DNA of 20,923 nucleotides, taken from positions 1 through 20,923 of the forward strand of contig VAYJ01000049.1 in NCBI GenBank assembly GCA_005888465.1. Direction: 5' to 3'. Below the pieces are notes generated by a model that saw only the letters and a list, made by a program, of their open reading frames with translations, had not been told where the DNA came from and made no database searches. Positions 8,003 to 16,248 of this stretch are shown piece by piece. The translations under genes were made by a program, and so were the position numbers. Every line of letters begins with the position of its first letter. Positions within the stretch are counted from its first letter, which is position 1. The DNA is from Actinomycetota bacterium (GTDB lineage: Bacteria > Actinomycetota > UBA4738).

Positions 8003-8704
8003 ATGGAGGCGTCGCCCGTTCGCACCGCGCTCGTCACCGGAGGCAACCGGGGGATCGGGTTCGAGGCCTGCCGGGAACTCGCCGAAGCGGGCCTGGGCGT
8101 CGTCCTCACGGCGCGCGATCCGGAGCGCGGCGCCAGAGCGACGGAGCGGCTCCAATCCGACGGCCTGGACGTCCGATTCGAGAGGCTGGATGTCACGTCC
8201 GACGACAGCGTCATGGCGTGTGCCGAACGACTCGCCGCCGACGGCGTCGCCATCGACGTGCTCGTCAACAACGCCGCCATCTACCCCACCGACCGGTTCC
8301 TCGCGACCAGCGAGGAGACGATGCGCGAGACGGTCGAGACGAACCTCCTCGGGCCGTTCCGAACGTGCCGCGCGTTCGTCCCCGGCATGGTCGCGCGCGG
8401 CTACGGGCGCGTGGTCAACGTCTCCTCGGACATCGGCTCGATCAACGCGGGGATCCCCGGCCCGGCCGCCTATGGGATCACCAAGGCCGCCCTGCACGCG
8501 CTCACCCGGCGCCTCGCCCGCGAGGTCAGGGGCGACGTGAAGGTGAACGCGATGAGCCCGGGGTGGGTGCGAACCGACATGGGCGGCCCGGGCGCGCCGC
8601 GGTCGGTGGAACAGGCATGCGACACGCTCGTCTGGCTGGCCACGCTCCCCGCCGACGGCCCGACCGACGGCCTCTTCCGGGATCGCCGCCCGATCCCCTG
8701 GTGA
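8003..8704 (+). CDS. Short-chain dehydrogenase/reductase (classical SDR)
   Basis: NAD(P)-dependent oxidoreductase of 233 residues. The cofactor motif TGGNRGIG lies at residues 12-19, the D-V-T turn in RLDVTSDD, NNAAIY follows, the catalytic serine region is VVNVSSDIGS, and the active-site YGITK pair supplies Tyr and Lys. A PGWVRTDMGG segment is typical of carbonyl-reductase-like SDRs, and the C-terminus GLFRDRRPIPW is conserved in relatives. The ATG at 8003 is preferred: GGGAGA lies 9 nt upstream, while the alternative ATG at 7994 abuts that Shine-Dalgarno. Its promoter region is shared with the divergent FAD oxidase gene. The substrate is not predictable. It precedes msrA by 70 nt and may or may not be co-transcribed with it. 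Confidence 0.92.
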   Translation: MEASPVRTALVTGGNRGIGFEACRELAEAGLGVVLTARDPERGARATERLQSDGLDVRFERLDVTSDDSVMACAERLAADGVAIDVLVNNAAIYPTDRFLATSEETMRETVETNLLGPFRTCRAFVPGMVARGYGRVVNVSSDIGSINAGIPGPAAYGITKAALHALTRRLAREVRGDVKVNAMSPGWVRTDMGGPGAPRSVEQACDTLVWLATLPADGPTDGLFRDRRPIPW

Positions 8705-8774
8705 CGGGCCGGCGACGTTTGCGGCCACACCTGCGAGCATGTCCCCAGATATCGCTCGCCGAACGGGAGGACTC

Positions 8775-9296
8775 ATGACGAACGAGACCGCCATCTTCGC
8801 CGCCGGATGCTTCTGGGGCGTCGAGTACGTGTTTCGCCGCGTCCCCGGGGTACAGGACGTCGAGGTGGGCTACACCGGCGGGATCAGCCCGAACCCGACC
8901 TATCAGGAGGTCTGCTCCCACACCACCGGCCACGCGGAGGCGGTGAGATTGACGTTCGATCCCAGTCGCGTCAGCTTCGACCAGCTCCTCGACGTGTTCT
9001 GGGCGATGCACGACGCGACCCAGGTGAACCGGCAGGGCCCCGATGTCGGCGACCAGTACCGAAGTGCTGTCTTCACGCTCTCGGCCGAGCAGCGGGCCCA
9101 GGCCGAGGCGTCGAAGGACCGCGCGCAGGCGCGGTCCTCGCGGCCGATCGCGACCGAGATCGTCGCGGCCGGGACCTTCTACCCGGCCGAGGATTACCAC
9201 CAGGCCTACTACGAGAAGAACGGGCACGAGCCCTACTGCCACGTCGTGCCGGTTCGAACCCTCGAGGAGCTCGGCCTGATCCCGGCGAAAGCCTAG
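8775..9296 (+). CDS. msrA: Peptide-methionine (S)-S-oxide reductase MsrA
   Basis: Repairs methionine-S-sulfoxide in proteins. 173 residues. The catalytic motif GCFWG is present with Cys12, followed by EVGYTGG, PTYQEVC, GHAEAV, FWAMHDATQVNRQGPDVGDQYRS and the FYPAEDYHQAYY region, all standard MsrA blocks. The start at ATG 8775 is supported by GGGAGG six nucleotides upstream; an in-frame ATG at 8739 lacks such a site. The enzyme uses a normal cysteine codon, in contrast to the TGA-containing peroxiredoxin elsewhere in this window. Its TAG stop overlaps the AGGGG that may serve as Shine-Dalgarno for the following aldolase-like gene, suggesting a two-gene unit. Confidence 0.96.
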   Translation: MTNETAIFAAGCFWGVEYVFRRVPGVQDVEVGYTGGISPNPTYQEVCSHTTGHAEAVRLTFDPSRVSFDQLLDVFWAMHDATQVNRQGPDVGDQYRSAVFTLSAEQRAQAEASKDRAQARSSRPIATEIVAAGTFYPAEDYHQAYYEKNGHEPYCHVVPVRTLEELGLIPAKA

Positions 9297-9306
9297 GGGC
9301 GCGCCG

Positions 9307-10152
9307 ATCGTCCGCGGGGTCGCCATTGCCGCGGCCGTCACGCCGCTCCGCGCGGGCGGCGCGGCGCTCGACGAGGAGGCGTTCGGGCCGCTCATCACCT
9401 GGCTCGCGAAGGCCGGGCTGGACGGGATCCTCGCGATGGGCACCACCGGCGAGGGCGTGCTGCTCTCGGTCGAGGAGCGCGAGCGCGTCACCTCGCTCTT
9501 CGTGGGAGCGCGGCCCGCGGCGTTCCGCGTCATCGTCCACGCGGGCGCGCAGACCACGTCGGAGACGGTTCGGCTCTCGGCGTGCGCGGCGGCCGCGGGG
9601 GCCGACGGCGTCGCGGTGATCGGGCCGCCGTACTTCCCGCTCGACGAGGCCTCCATGCTCGAGCACTTCGTCGCGGCGGCCCGGGCGTGCGACCCGACGC
9701 CGTTCTACGTCTACGAGTTCGCGGCGCGAAGCGGCTACGCGGTGCCGATCACCGTGCTCGAACGGCTCCGCGAGGCGGCGCCGAACCTCCATGGGCTCAA
9801 GGTGTCCGACACGCCCTTCGATGCCGTGCGGCCCTACCTGCTGGACGGGCTCGAGGTGCTGGTCGGGTCGGAGCCACTCGCCCTCCAAGCGATGGAGCTG
9901 GGCGCGGCCGGCACGGTCTCGGGCCTCGCGACCGCGTTCCCCGAGCTGATCGCGTCGCTCGTTCGCGACCGCACGGCCACCGTCCAGGAACGGGTCGAAG
10001 GGCTCCGGCGCGAGCTTCGCGACGTCCCATTCCACGCCGCGATGAAGGCGATCCTTCGAGCCCGGGGGTTGTCGCTCAACGAGGACGTGCGCGCGCCGCT
10101 CCGAGGCCTCACCGATGCCGAGCGTGCGCGGGTGCTGGCGCTCGTCCCCTAG
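9307..10152 (+). CDS. DapA/NanA-superfamily class I aldolase or hydro-lyase, non-canonical start
   Basis: Member of the dihydrodipicolinate synthase/N-acetylneuraminate lyase superfamily, a TIM barrel using a Schiff-base lysine. The conserved beginning GVAIAAAVTPLRAGG is present, then AMGTTGEGVLLS with the Thr-Thr pair (46-47), the FYVYEFAARSG tyrosine region (Tyr136) and HGLKVSD with the Schiff-base Lys165. Numbering assumes a start at 9307, giving 281 residues, normal for the family. No ATG, GTG, TTG or CTG exists in frame between the upstream stop at 9277 and ATG 9436. Starting at 9436 would remove the first 43 residues, including the first barrel strand. AGGGG lies 7 nt before ATC at 9307, so a rare ATC (or ATT at 9325) start, or a base error, is likely. 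The substrate is unknown; it need not be lysine biosynthesis. Its stop overlaps that of the convergent dehydrogenase. Confidence 0.85.
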   Translation: MVRGVAIAAAVTPLRAGGAALDEEAFGPLITWLAKAGLDGILAMGTTGEGVLLSVEERERVTSLFVGARPAAFRVIVHAGAQTTSETVRLSACAAAAGADGVAVIGPPYFPLDEASMLEHFVAAARACDPTPFYVYEFAARSGYAVPITVLERLREAAPNLHGLKVSDTPFDAVRPYLLDGLEVLVGSEPLALQAMELGAAGTVSGLATAFPELIASLVRDRTATVQERVEGLRRELRDVPFHAAMKAILRARGLSLNEDVRAPLRGLTDAERARVLALVP

Positions 10153-11096
10153 GCGTAGTCCTCTCGGCGAACGAGCCCGCGCACCGATTCGCCTCGGAGG
10201 AACGCAGCCACGTTCTCGGCCGCCATGCCCGCGGCGTGCTCGATGATCCCCGGCACGATCGCAGAGTTGTGCGGCGAGCCGAGTACGTTGGGAAGCTCCA
10301 GGAACGGGAAGTCGGTTCGGAACTCTTCTCCGGAGAAGGGCTCCACCCACCAGGCGTCGATGCCCACCGTGAACTCCGGGTTCGCGACGAGGTGATCGTA
10401 GAGCGCGCGCTCCTGCACGATCGCCGCGCGCGCCACGTTGATCAGGATCGCGTCGGGCTTCATGAGCGCCAGCTCTCGGGCGCCGATGAGCCCGTCGGTC
10501 GCCCTCGTGAGCGGCAGCGCAACCACGACGAAGTCGGACGCGGCGAGCACTGCGTCGAGATCGGCGAGCGTCCCCGCGAACTGGACCTCCTCGTCGGTGG
10601 CACCGGTCGTGTTGGCCTTGCCGATCGCTCCGAAGCCCAGGATGCCGCAGACGAGCCCCTCGACCCGCCGCGTCGGCGGGCGCTGATGGAATCCCCCCGC
10701 CGCGAGCTCCGCGTGCTTCTGCGGCAGTCGCTTTACAAGAGCGAGCGCCATGGCGAGCACGTGCTCGGCCATGGGCTCGGCGAAAGCGCCAACGTTGCTC
10801 GTAATCGTGACCGTGTCGGGGATCTCGCCGAAGGGAAGATGATTCGCTCCCGCCGACATGAGCTGCAGGAGGCGGACGTCCCTGAGCGCCGCCAACCCGT
10901 CGGAGCCTAGCTCGCGCTGGGGGTTCCACGCGAGCACCGCAACGGCGGAGCGGATCTCGGCGGCGCGGTCCGGCACGGCCACGTCGCTGAGATACCGGGC
11001 GGTCGCGGTCGGCCCCAATCCTGCTTCGATCGAGGCGCGCAGATCCGCCTCCCCTTCGAACGTGACCACCACCAACAGGCCGCCTCGACCACTCAT
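10149..11096 (-). CDS. D-2-hydroxyacid dehydrogenase, NAD-binding domain with internal gap
   Basis: Member of the D-isomer-specific 2-hydroxyacid dehydrogenase family (reduction of 2-keto acids or oxidation of D-hydroxyacids with NAD(P)H). 315 residues from ATG 11096. Catalytic residues are present: Arg223 in INVARAAI, Glu252 in DAWWVEP and His276 in GSPHNS. The nucleotide-binding GFGAIG is at 154-159. Directly after GFGAIGKA the sequence jumps to NTTGATDEEVQF. Relatives have about 15 further residues there, forming the rest of helix alpha-B and strand beta-B that reads the NAD ribose. The gap keeps the frame. The protein as written would probably not bind NAD normally. It converges on the aldolase gene with overlapping stops (shared CTAG) and is divergent from the EamA gene. 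Confidence 0.85.
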   Translation of the reverse strand: MSGRGGLLVVVTFEGEADLRASIEAGLGPTATARYLSDVAVPDRAAEIRSAVAVLAWNPQRELGSDGLAALRDVRLLQLMSAGANHLPFGEIPDTVTITSNVGAFAEPMAEHVLAMALALVKRLPQKHAELAAGGFHQRPPTRRVEGLVCGILGFGAIGKANTTGATDEEVQFAGTLADLDAVLAASDFVVVALPLTRATDGLIGARELALMKPDAILINVARAAIVQERALYDHLVANPEFTVGIDAWWVEPFSGEEFRTDFPFLELPNVLGSPHNSAIVPGIIEHAAGMAAENVAAFLRGESVRGLVRREDYA

Positions 11097-11152
11097 CACG
11101 TGCGTCCATTCTGCCCCGGGGGCTCCTCGGCGGCGCCTGCCAGAATCGTTCC

Positions 11153-12056
11153 GTGGCGGACCCCCCGACCTACGGACAAGGCGAACCCCGCCTGCCTCGG
11201 GCGACACGGCTCGGGATCCTGGCGCTCGTGGGTCCCCTCACGGCATTCTCGCTCATGAACCTGATCGTCAAGGTCACGCACCTTCCGCCGCTGGCGTTCG
11301 CCTTCTATCGCCTCTGGTTGGGCGTGCTCGTCATGTTCGCCGCCCTGAAGGTGACCGGGCGGCGGTTGTCCTGGGCCGACCTTCGCCGATCGGCGCCGAG
11401 CGGTCACCGCGCTGAGGCTCACGAACATCGCCGACGTCCTCATCGTCGCCGCGCTGCAACCCACGCTCACGTTAATCGTTGCAGGCCGGCTGTTCGGCGA
11501 GCGCGTCGAGACACGAGACTGGGCGCTCACATCCGTCTCGCTCGTCGGCGTGGTCCTGGTGATCTTGGGATCGAGTGGTTCCCCGGAGTGGTCCCTCCGC
11601 GGGGATCTCTTCGCGGTCGGCGCGCTGTTCGCCTGGACGACCTACTGGCTGCTGTCCAAACGCGTCCGCGTTGACCTCCCGGCCTTCGAGTACATGGCCT
11701 CGGTGACGCTGGTCGCTGCGGTGGTGATCTCGCCCCTCGCGCTGCTCTCGGGCCAGTCCCTGCACCTTCGGCCGCACGACGCCCTGTGGTTGGTGGTCTT
11801 CGTCGCCGGCGCGCAGGGTGGCCACACGCTCCTGGCCTGGTCCCACGCGCAGGTGGACGTGTCGGTGTCCTCACTCCTCATCCTGATCGAGCCCGTGGTG
11901 TCGCCGGTGGCGGCCCTCATCTTTCTGGGCGAGCCCCTCCCGGCGCTTTCGATCGCCGGAGGGCTCGTGACCGTCGCGGCGGTCGGCGCGGTGATCCGCC
12001 GGGCGACTCGGCTGGCTCAGCCCGATTCGATCCCGCCGGAGATCGCTCCTGCGTAG
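11153..12056 (+). pseudogene. EamA/DMT-family transporter, frameshifted with a short internal deletion
   Basis: Ten-helix drug/metabolite exporter family, here split across two frames. The first frame starts at GTG 11153 and holds the N-terminus and two membrane helices, up to SWADLRRSAPSG. The sequence then continues in another frame from about 11403 with VTALRLTNIADVLIVAALQP, which is diagnostic EamA sequence, and runs through helices four to ten to the TAG at 12056. The third helix is largely missing, so the lesion is not a simple one-base indel: roughly ten or more codons with a length not divisible by three appear lost near 11393-11405. Either it is a recent pseudogene or the assembly is wrong. 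CAGAAT lies 6 nt before the GTG, a possible leaderless promoter. The substrate is unknown. Confidence 0.82.
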
Positions 12057-12070
12057 GGACTGCCGCCCCC

Positions 12071-12095
12071 TACACTTGAGCGTCGGACGCTCAAC
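12071..12095 (+). promoter_or_regulatory. HAIR-like HspR operator overlapping a -10 box in front of lon
   Basis: TTGAGCGTC and GACGCTCAA form a perfect 9-bp inverted repeat around one G (12076-12094). Written as CTTGAGC-N7-GCTCAAC (12075-12095), it matches 12 of 14 positions of the HAIR consensus CTTGAGT-N7-ACTCAAG bound by the actinobacterial heat-shock repressor HspR. TACACT at 12071-12076 could be the -10 element and overlaps the palindrome, as expected for repression. HspR control of lon is known in Streptomyces, so the context fits. hspR itself is not in the window. Confidence 0.75.
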
Positions 12096-12171
12096 TTTGG
12101 CCTGAACGGGGAATAGCGGAGACGACGGTCCCGTTCACCCTGTCGAACGCCCTTTCGATCGGAGGCTCGAC

Positions 12172-14547
12172 GTGCCAGAGAAGCTCGACTTCAAGATCCT
12201 TCCGCTCCTTCCCCTCACGACCGGCGTCGTGCTCCCGGGCATGGTGGTGACCGTCACCCTGGAGTCCCCCGAAGCACGCGCTGCCGTCGAGGCCGCGCGC
12301 ACGGCCGACGACTCGCTGCTGCTCGTGCCCCGGCAGGGCGGGCGCTACGCCCGGGTCGGGACCGTCGCGAAGATCGAGGAGGTCGGGCGCACGCCTTCGG
12401 GCGCGGAGGCCCTGGTCATCCGCGGGCTGCACCGGGCGACCATCGGCTCCGGCATCGCCGGCACAGGCGACGCCACCTGGGTCCAGGTCGAGCCACAGCC
12501 CGATCTCGAGGGCGAGCCGGTCTCCGAGCGCGTTCGCGAGCTCGCCCGCGAGTACCGCGCCACCGTCGAGAACATCCTCGACGCCCGGGGCGTTTCGCAG
12601 ATCGCGGAGTTCCTCCGCGGCATCGACGAGCCCGGCGCGCTCGCCGACACCGCCGGGTACTCCCCGGACATCACGTTCGAGCAGAAGATCGAGATCCTCG
12701 AGACGCTCGACGTCGAGCGCCGCCTCGAGAAGGTCGTTCGCTGGGCAAAGGACACGCTCGCCGAGGTCTCCCTCAAGGACAAGATCCGCGAGGAGGTCGC
12801 CGAGGGTATGCAGAAGAACCAGCGCGAGTACATCCTGCGCCAGCAGCTCGAGGCCATCCGCAAGGAGTTGGGGGAGAGCGACGAGGCGACCAACATCGTC
12901 GAGGAGTACCGCAAGAAGATCGCCGAGGCGAACATGCCGGAGGGCGCGAAGGCGGAGGCGGAGCGCGAGCTCGGCCGTCTGGAGCGGATGTCGGAGCAGT
13001 CCCCCGAGTACGGGTGGATCCGGACGTTCCTCGACTGGATGGTGGAGATCCCGTGGGATGTGCGCACCGAGGACACGTTCGACCTCGAGGCCGCGAGGGC
13101 CATTCTCGATGAGGACCACACGGGCCTCGACGACGTGAAGGACCGCATCATCGAATACCTCGCCGTGCGCAAGCTGCGCCAGGAGCGCGGCCTCGCCGAG
13201 GCGAACACGGGGCGGGGCTCGGGCGCGATCCTCACACTGGTCGGGCCTCCGGGCGTCGGCAAGACCTCGCTCGGGGAGAGCGTGGCTCGCGCGCTCGGTC
13301 GGAAGTTCGTCCGGGTGTCGCTGGGCGGCATCCACGACGAGGCGGAGATTCGCGGCCACCGGCGCACCTATGTCGGGGCGCTCCCCGGTCGGATCGTGCG
13401 CGGCCTGAAGGAGGCCGGCACCAAGAACCCCGTCTTCATGCTGGACGAGATCGACAAGGTCGGCGCGGACTGGCGTGGGGATCCTTCCTCTGCCCTCCTC
13501 GAGGTCCTCGACCCGGCCCAGAACCATACGTTCCGCGACCACTACCTCGAGGTCGACCTGGATCTCTCCGAGGTCCTGTTCATCGCGACCGGCAACGTCG
13601 CGGAAACGATCCCCGGACCGCTCCTCGACCGCATGGAGGTCATCCGGTTGGATGGCTACACGGAGGACGAGAAGGTCGCGATTGCCCGCGATCACCTGAT
13701 GCGCCGCCAGCTCGAGCGCAACGGGCTCCAGCCGGAGGAGGCAACGGTCACCGAGGAGGCGCTTCGCGCGATCGTCGGCGACTACACCCGCGAGGCCGGC
13801 GTGCGAAACCTCGAGCGGGAGCTTGGCAAGGTCCTGCGCAAGGTGGCGACGAAGATCGCGACCACGTCCAAGGACGGCTCGCCGGAACCGGTCACGGTCG
13901 GCGTGACCGACATCCGTGAGTACCTCGGCCGCCCGAAGTTCTTCTTCGAGGCCGCCGATCGGACCGCCGTCCCGGGCGTGGCGACGGGACTCGCCGTCAC
14001 GGGAACAGGTGGCGACGTGCTGTTCATCGAAGCCACGCGGATCGAATCGGACGATGTGGGCGGCAACGGTCTGACCCTGACGGGTCAGCTGGGCGACGTG
14101 ATGAAGGAGTCCGCGCAGATCGCCCTCTCCTACGTGCGCTCCCACGCCGACGAGCTGGGCATCCCCGCCGAGCGGCTGGGCGGTCGCTTCCACGTCCACG
14201 TGCCGGCGGGCGCCGTCCCCAAGGACGGCCCCTCAGCAGGCGTGACCATGACGACCGCGCTCGCTTCGCTGCTCACGGGCCGCACCGTCCGCCCGACCGT
14301 CGGGATGACCGGCGAGGTCACGCTCCAGGGCCGGGTGCTCCCGATCGGCGGGGTGAAGCAGAAGGTCCTCGCCGCGCATCGAGCCGGCTTGCAGGAGGTC
14401 ATCCTGCCGCGACGCAACGAGGGAGACCTGGATGACGTGCCGGAGCAGGTGCGAACCGAGATCACGTTCCATCCGGTGGACACGATCGATGAGGTGCTCG
14501 CGATCGCCCTCGAGCCGGTCGAGGCTCCGGTGCAGAACGTAGCCTAG
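12172..14547 (+). CDS. lon: ATP-dependent Lon protease (LonA type)
   Basis: Cytoplasmic AAA+ serine protease that degrades misfolded and regulatory proteins. 791 residues, the expected length. An N-terminal LON substrate-binding domain (LPLLPLTTGVVLPGMVV onward) is followed by a helical region with EGMQKNQREYILRQQL. The AAA+ module has Walker A GPPGVGKTS at 358-366 with Lys364 and Walker B VFMLDEIDK at about 421-429. The C-terminal peptidase has PKDGPSAG with catalytic Ser688 and GGVKQKVLAAHRAG with Lys731; the 43-residue Ser-Lys spacing equals that of E. coli Lon. The GTG start is supported by GGAGG six nucleotides upstream. A HAIR-like palindrome about 80 nt upstream suggests heat-shock control by HspR. 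Its TAG overlaps the stop codon of the convergent small membrane protein. Confidence 0.98.
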   Translation: MPEKLDFKILPLLPLTTGVVLPGMVVTVTLESPEARAAVEAARTADDSLLLVPRQGGRYARVGTVAKIEEVGRTPSGAEALVIRGLHRATIGSGIAGTGDATWVQVEPQPDLEGEPVSERVRELAREYRATVENILDARGVSQIAEFLRGIDEPGALADTAGYSPDITFEQKIEILETLDVERRLEKVVRWAKDTLAEVSLKDKIREEVAEGMQKNQREYILRQQLEAIRKELGESDEATNIVEEYRKKIAEANMPEGAKAEAERELGRLERMSEQSPEYGWIRTFLDWMVEIPWDVRTEDTFDLEAARAILDEDHTGLDDVKDRIIEYLAVRKLRQERGLAEANTGRGSGAILTLVGPPGVGKTSLGESVARALGRKFVRVSLGGIHDEAEIRGHRRTYVGALPGRIVRGLKEAGTKNPVFMLDEIDKVGADWRGDPSSALLEVLDPAQNHTFRDHYLEVDLDLSEVLFIATGNVAETIPGPLLDRMEVIRLDGYTEDEKVAIARDHLMRRQLERNGLQPEEATVTEEALRAIVGDYTREAGVRNLERELGKVLRKVATKIATTSKDGSPEPVTVGVTDIREYLGRPKFFFEAADRTAVPGVATGLAVTGTGGDVLFIEATRIESDDVGGNGLTLTGQLGDVMKESAQIALSYVRSHADELGIPAERLGGRFHVHVPAGAVPKDGPSAGVTMTTALASLLTGRTVRPTVGMTGEVTLQGRVLPIGGVKQKVLAAHRAGLQEVILPRRNEGDLDDVPEQVRTEITFHPVDTIDEVLAIALEPVEAPVQNVA

Positions 14548-14771
14548 CGCCAGCCCCAATCGGTCGGCAGGGTGCTCCGCAGCAGGAAGTGCTGCCCGAG
14601 CCAGAGCCAGACGATGAGGACGACGAACCAGGCGAACGGCCCCCGCGCCTCGAACGTCCACACGACGTGGGAGAGCGAAGGCCACGGGTTGCGCTCGCCG
14701 AGGCTGTGTCGCCACACGGCGACGGCCTGGAGGCCGAGCACCAGCGTCAGGATCAGCCACCAGACCCTCAT
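14544..14771 (-). CDS. Small two-helix membrane protein
   Basis: Predicted 75-residue protein with two hydrophobic helices, at about residues 2-19 (RVWWLILTLVLGLQ) and 46-64 (FAWFVVLIVWLWLG), joined by a polar loop containing GERNPWPSLSHVVW. The C-terminal helix ending in WLWLGQHF resembles small actinobacterial membrane proteins of the DUF6186 kind, but this is a recollection of pattern, not a verified match. The start at ATG 14771 is chosen for GAGGAG about 7 nt upstream; an in-frame ATG at 14795 has no comparable site. A TACGCT box (14817-14812 on this strand) may be its -10. It lies downstream of the aminotransferase gene and shares a CTAG stop overlap with lon. Function unknown. Confidence 0.75.
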   Translation of the reverse strand: MRVWWLILTLVLGLQAVAVWRHSLGERNPWPSLSHVVWTFEARGPFAWFVVLIVWLWLGQHFLLRSTLPTDWGWR

Positions 14772-14821
14772 TGGTCGCTCCTCACCCTCCCACACCGCCG
14801 CTCGCTAGCGAAGCGTACCCC

Positions 14822-14838
14822 GCGAACTTCGGGTTCGC
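14822..14838 (-). terminator. Stem-loop at the aminotransferase stop codon, possible terminator
   Basis: GCGAAC-TTCGG-GTTCGC forms a 6-bp stem with a 5-nt loop beginning at the stop codon of the aminotransferase gene (TAG at 14840-14838 on the minus strand). No U-tract follows, so it would be a weak or non-classical terminator. An overlapping larger repeat, TAGCGAA at 14806-14812 and TTCGCTA at 14834-14840, offers an alternative fold. Confidence 0.4.
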
Positions 14839-16196
14839 TACCGTCCCAACAGCTCCTGCGCGGCTTCGGCGAACACGCGCGTGTGCCTGTCCACATCGTC
14901 GGCGGTGGTGGCCGGTGACATGAGCGCCATGTTGTGGAACGGGGTGAGAAGGATGCCGCGGTTCAGGGCGAACAGGTGCATGAAGGCGTCCAGCTCCGGA
15001 TCCGATCGAGCCGCCGCCTGCGCGCCGTTCCGGGGACGATCCGGTTGGAACAGGTATTCGGCTCGGCACCCGAGCCGCGTGACGTGCCACGGCAGATCCA
15101 GCTCGGCGATCACGCCCTCCACCCCCACCGTGAAGCGAACCCCAAGCGTGATCATCTGCTCGAAGGCTTGGTCGGTGAGCACGTGCTGCAGCGTGGCACG
15201 CATCGCGGTGAGCGAGAGCGCATTGGCCGCGAGCGTCCCGCCGATCCCGCCGGTGTCGGCCTCCCGCTCGCTCGTGATCGGCTCAAGCATGGCGGCCACG
15301 TCGGCCGTGAAGCCGTAGGCCGCGGCGGGCACGCCGCTCGCGATGGGCTTGCCGATCGTGAGGAGGTCGGGCCGTAATCCGAAGGCGCGCGTGTACCCTC
15401 CGGGACCGGCGCAGATCGTATGCGTTTCGTCGATCACGAGCATGGTGCCCGTTCGCCGCGTGGCCTCCCGGAGTGCATCGTGGAACCCGGGCTCCGGTAG
15501 GACGATCCCGATGTTCGTGAGCGCTGGCTCGGCGAGGACGCACGCAACGTCCCCGGGCGCGAGCGCGCGCTCGAGGCCCTCGACGTCGTTGAATTCCACG
15601 ACCTTCGTGGTCACGGCCGGATCCACGGGTGGCCCCAGATTGCCCTCGCGGGGACGCATCGAGCCGTCGCGCTCGAGCGTGATGAACGTCTCGTCGACCG
15701 AGCCGTGGTAGCACCAGTTGAAGACGAGGATCTTGGGCCGCCCGGTCAGTCGCCGCGCCAGGCGGATCGCGAAGCGGTTCGCGTCGGTCGCGGTGAGCGC
15801 GAACTGCCACACGGGGAGCCCGAACCGCCGCGCGAGCTCCTCTCCGACCCAGATCGCGTCCTCGGTCGGGAGCATCAGCGTGATGCCGCGCGCAGCCTGT
15901 TCGGCGATCGCGCGCGCCGCGGCCGTCGGCGAGTGCCCGGTCATCGCGCCGGTATCGCCCAGGCAAAGGTCGACGTACCCATGCCCATCGACGTCGAGGA
16001 ACCGCGCGCCGCTCGCCTCCGCGACGAAGACAGGGAACCCTCCCGCCCATTTCGTCATCCAGTTCATCGGGACGCCGGACAGAAGCGACGCCTTGGCGCG
16101 CTCCCAGAGCGCCAGGGACTTCGGATGCTCGGCCGTGAAGCGCGCGCGTTCGCGAGCCATGAGGGAGCCGAGCCTGGACCGGTCGATCGTCCGCAT
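14838..16196 (-). CDS. Class III PLP-dependent aminotransferase
   Basis: 452-residue fold-type I PLP enzyme of the class III (omega-type) aminotransferase/glutamate-1-semialdehyde aminomutase-like group. Landmarks: YVDLCLGDTGAMTGHS near 74-89, the PLP-phosphate loop region FALTATDANRFAIRLAR at 132-148, FNWCYHGSVDET at 159-170, the cofactor aspartate in VIDETHT (Asp256), and the Schiff-base lysine in TIGKPIASG (Lys283). The loop reads TATDAN instead of the usual SGTEAN, a variant that may be subfamily-specific. Databases usually call such proteins 'aspartate aminotransferase family'; the real amino donor and acceptor are unknown. The start at ATG 16196 has a GGGGGAGG purine run just upstream; ATG 16160 is a less likely alternative. 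It is divergent from the peroxiredoxin with 64 nt between starts. Confidence 0.9.
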   Translation of the reverse strand: MRTIDRSRLGSLMARERARFTAEHPKSLALWERAKASLLSGVPMNWMTKWAGGFPVFVAEASGARFLDVDGHGYVDLCLGDTGAMTGHSPTAAARAIAEQAARGITLMLPTEDAIWVGEELARRFGLPVWQFALTATDANRFAIRLARRLTGRPKILVFNWCYHGSVDETFITLERDGSMRPREGNLGPPVDPAVTTKVVEFNDVEGLERALAPGDVACVLAEPALTNIGIVLPEPGFHDALREATRRTGTMLVIDETHTICAGPGGYTRAFGLRPDLLTIGKPIASGVPAAAYGFTADVAAMLEPITSEREADTGGIGGTLAANALSLTAMRATLQHVLTDQAFEQMITLGVRFTVGVEGVIAELDLPWHVTRLGCRAEYLFQPDRPRNGAQAAARSDPELDAFMHLFALNRGILLTPFHNMALMSPATTADDVDRHTRVFAEAAQELLGR

Positions 16197-16248
16197 CCCC
16201 TCCCCCTGCTATCGCGAGTGGGCATGCTACCCAGCGTCGCCGCGGGCG

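Noticed and set aside
12091..14199. A 702-residue open frame on the minus strand opposite lon
   Set aside because: It lies antisense to a fully conserved Lon gene, and its composition is the Arg/Glu/Asp/Leu-rich pattern produced by GC-rich codon bias. No domain is recognisable.
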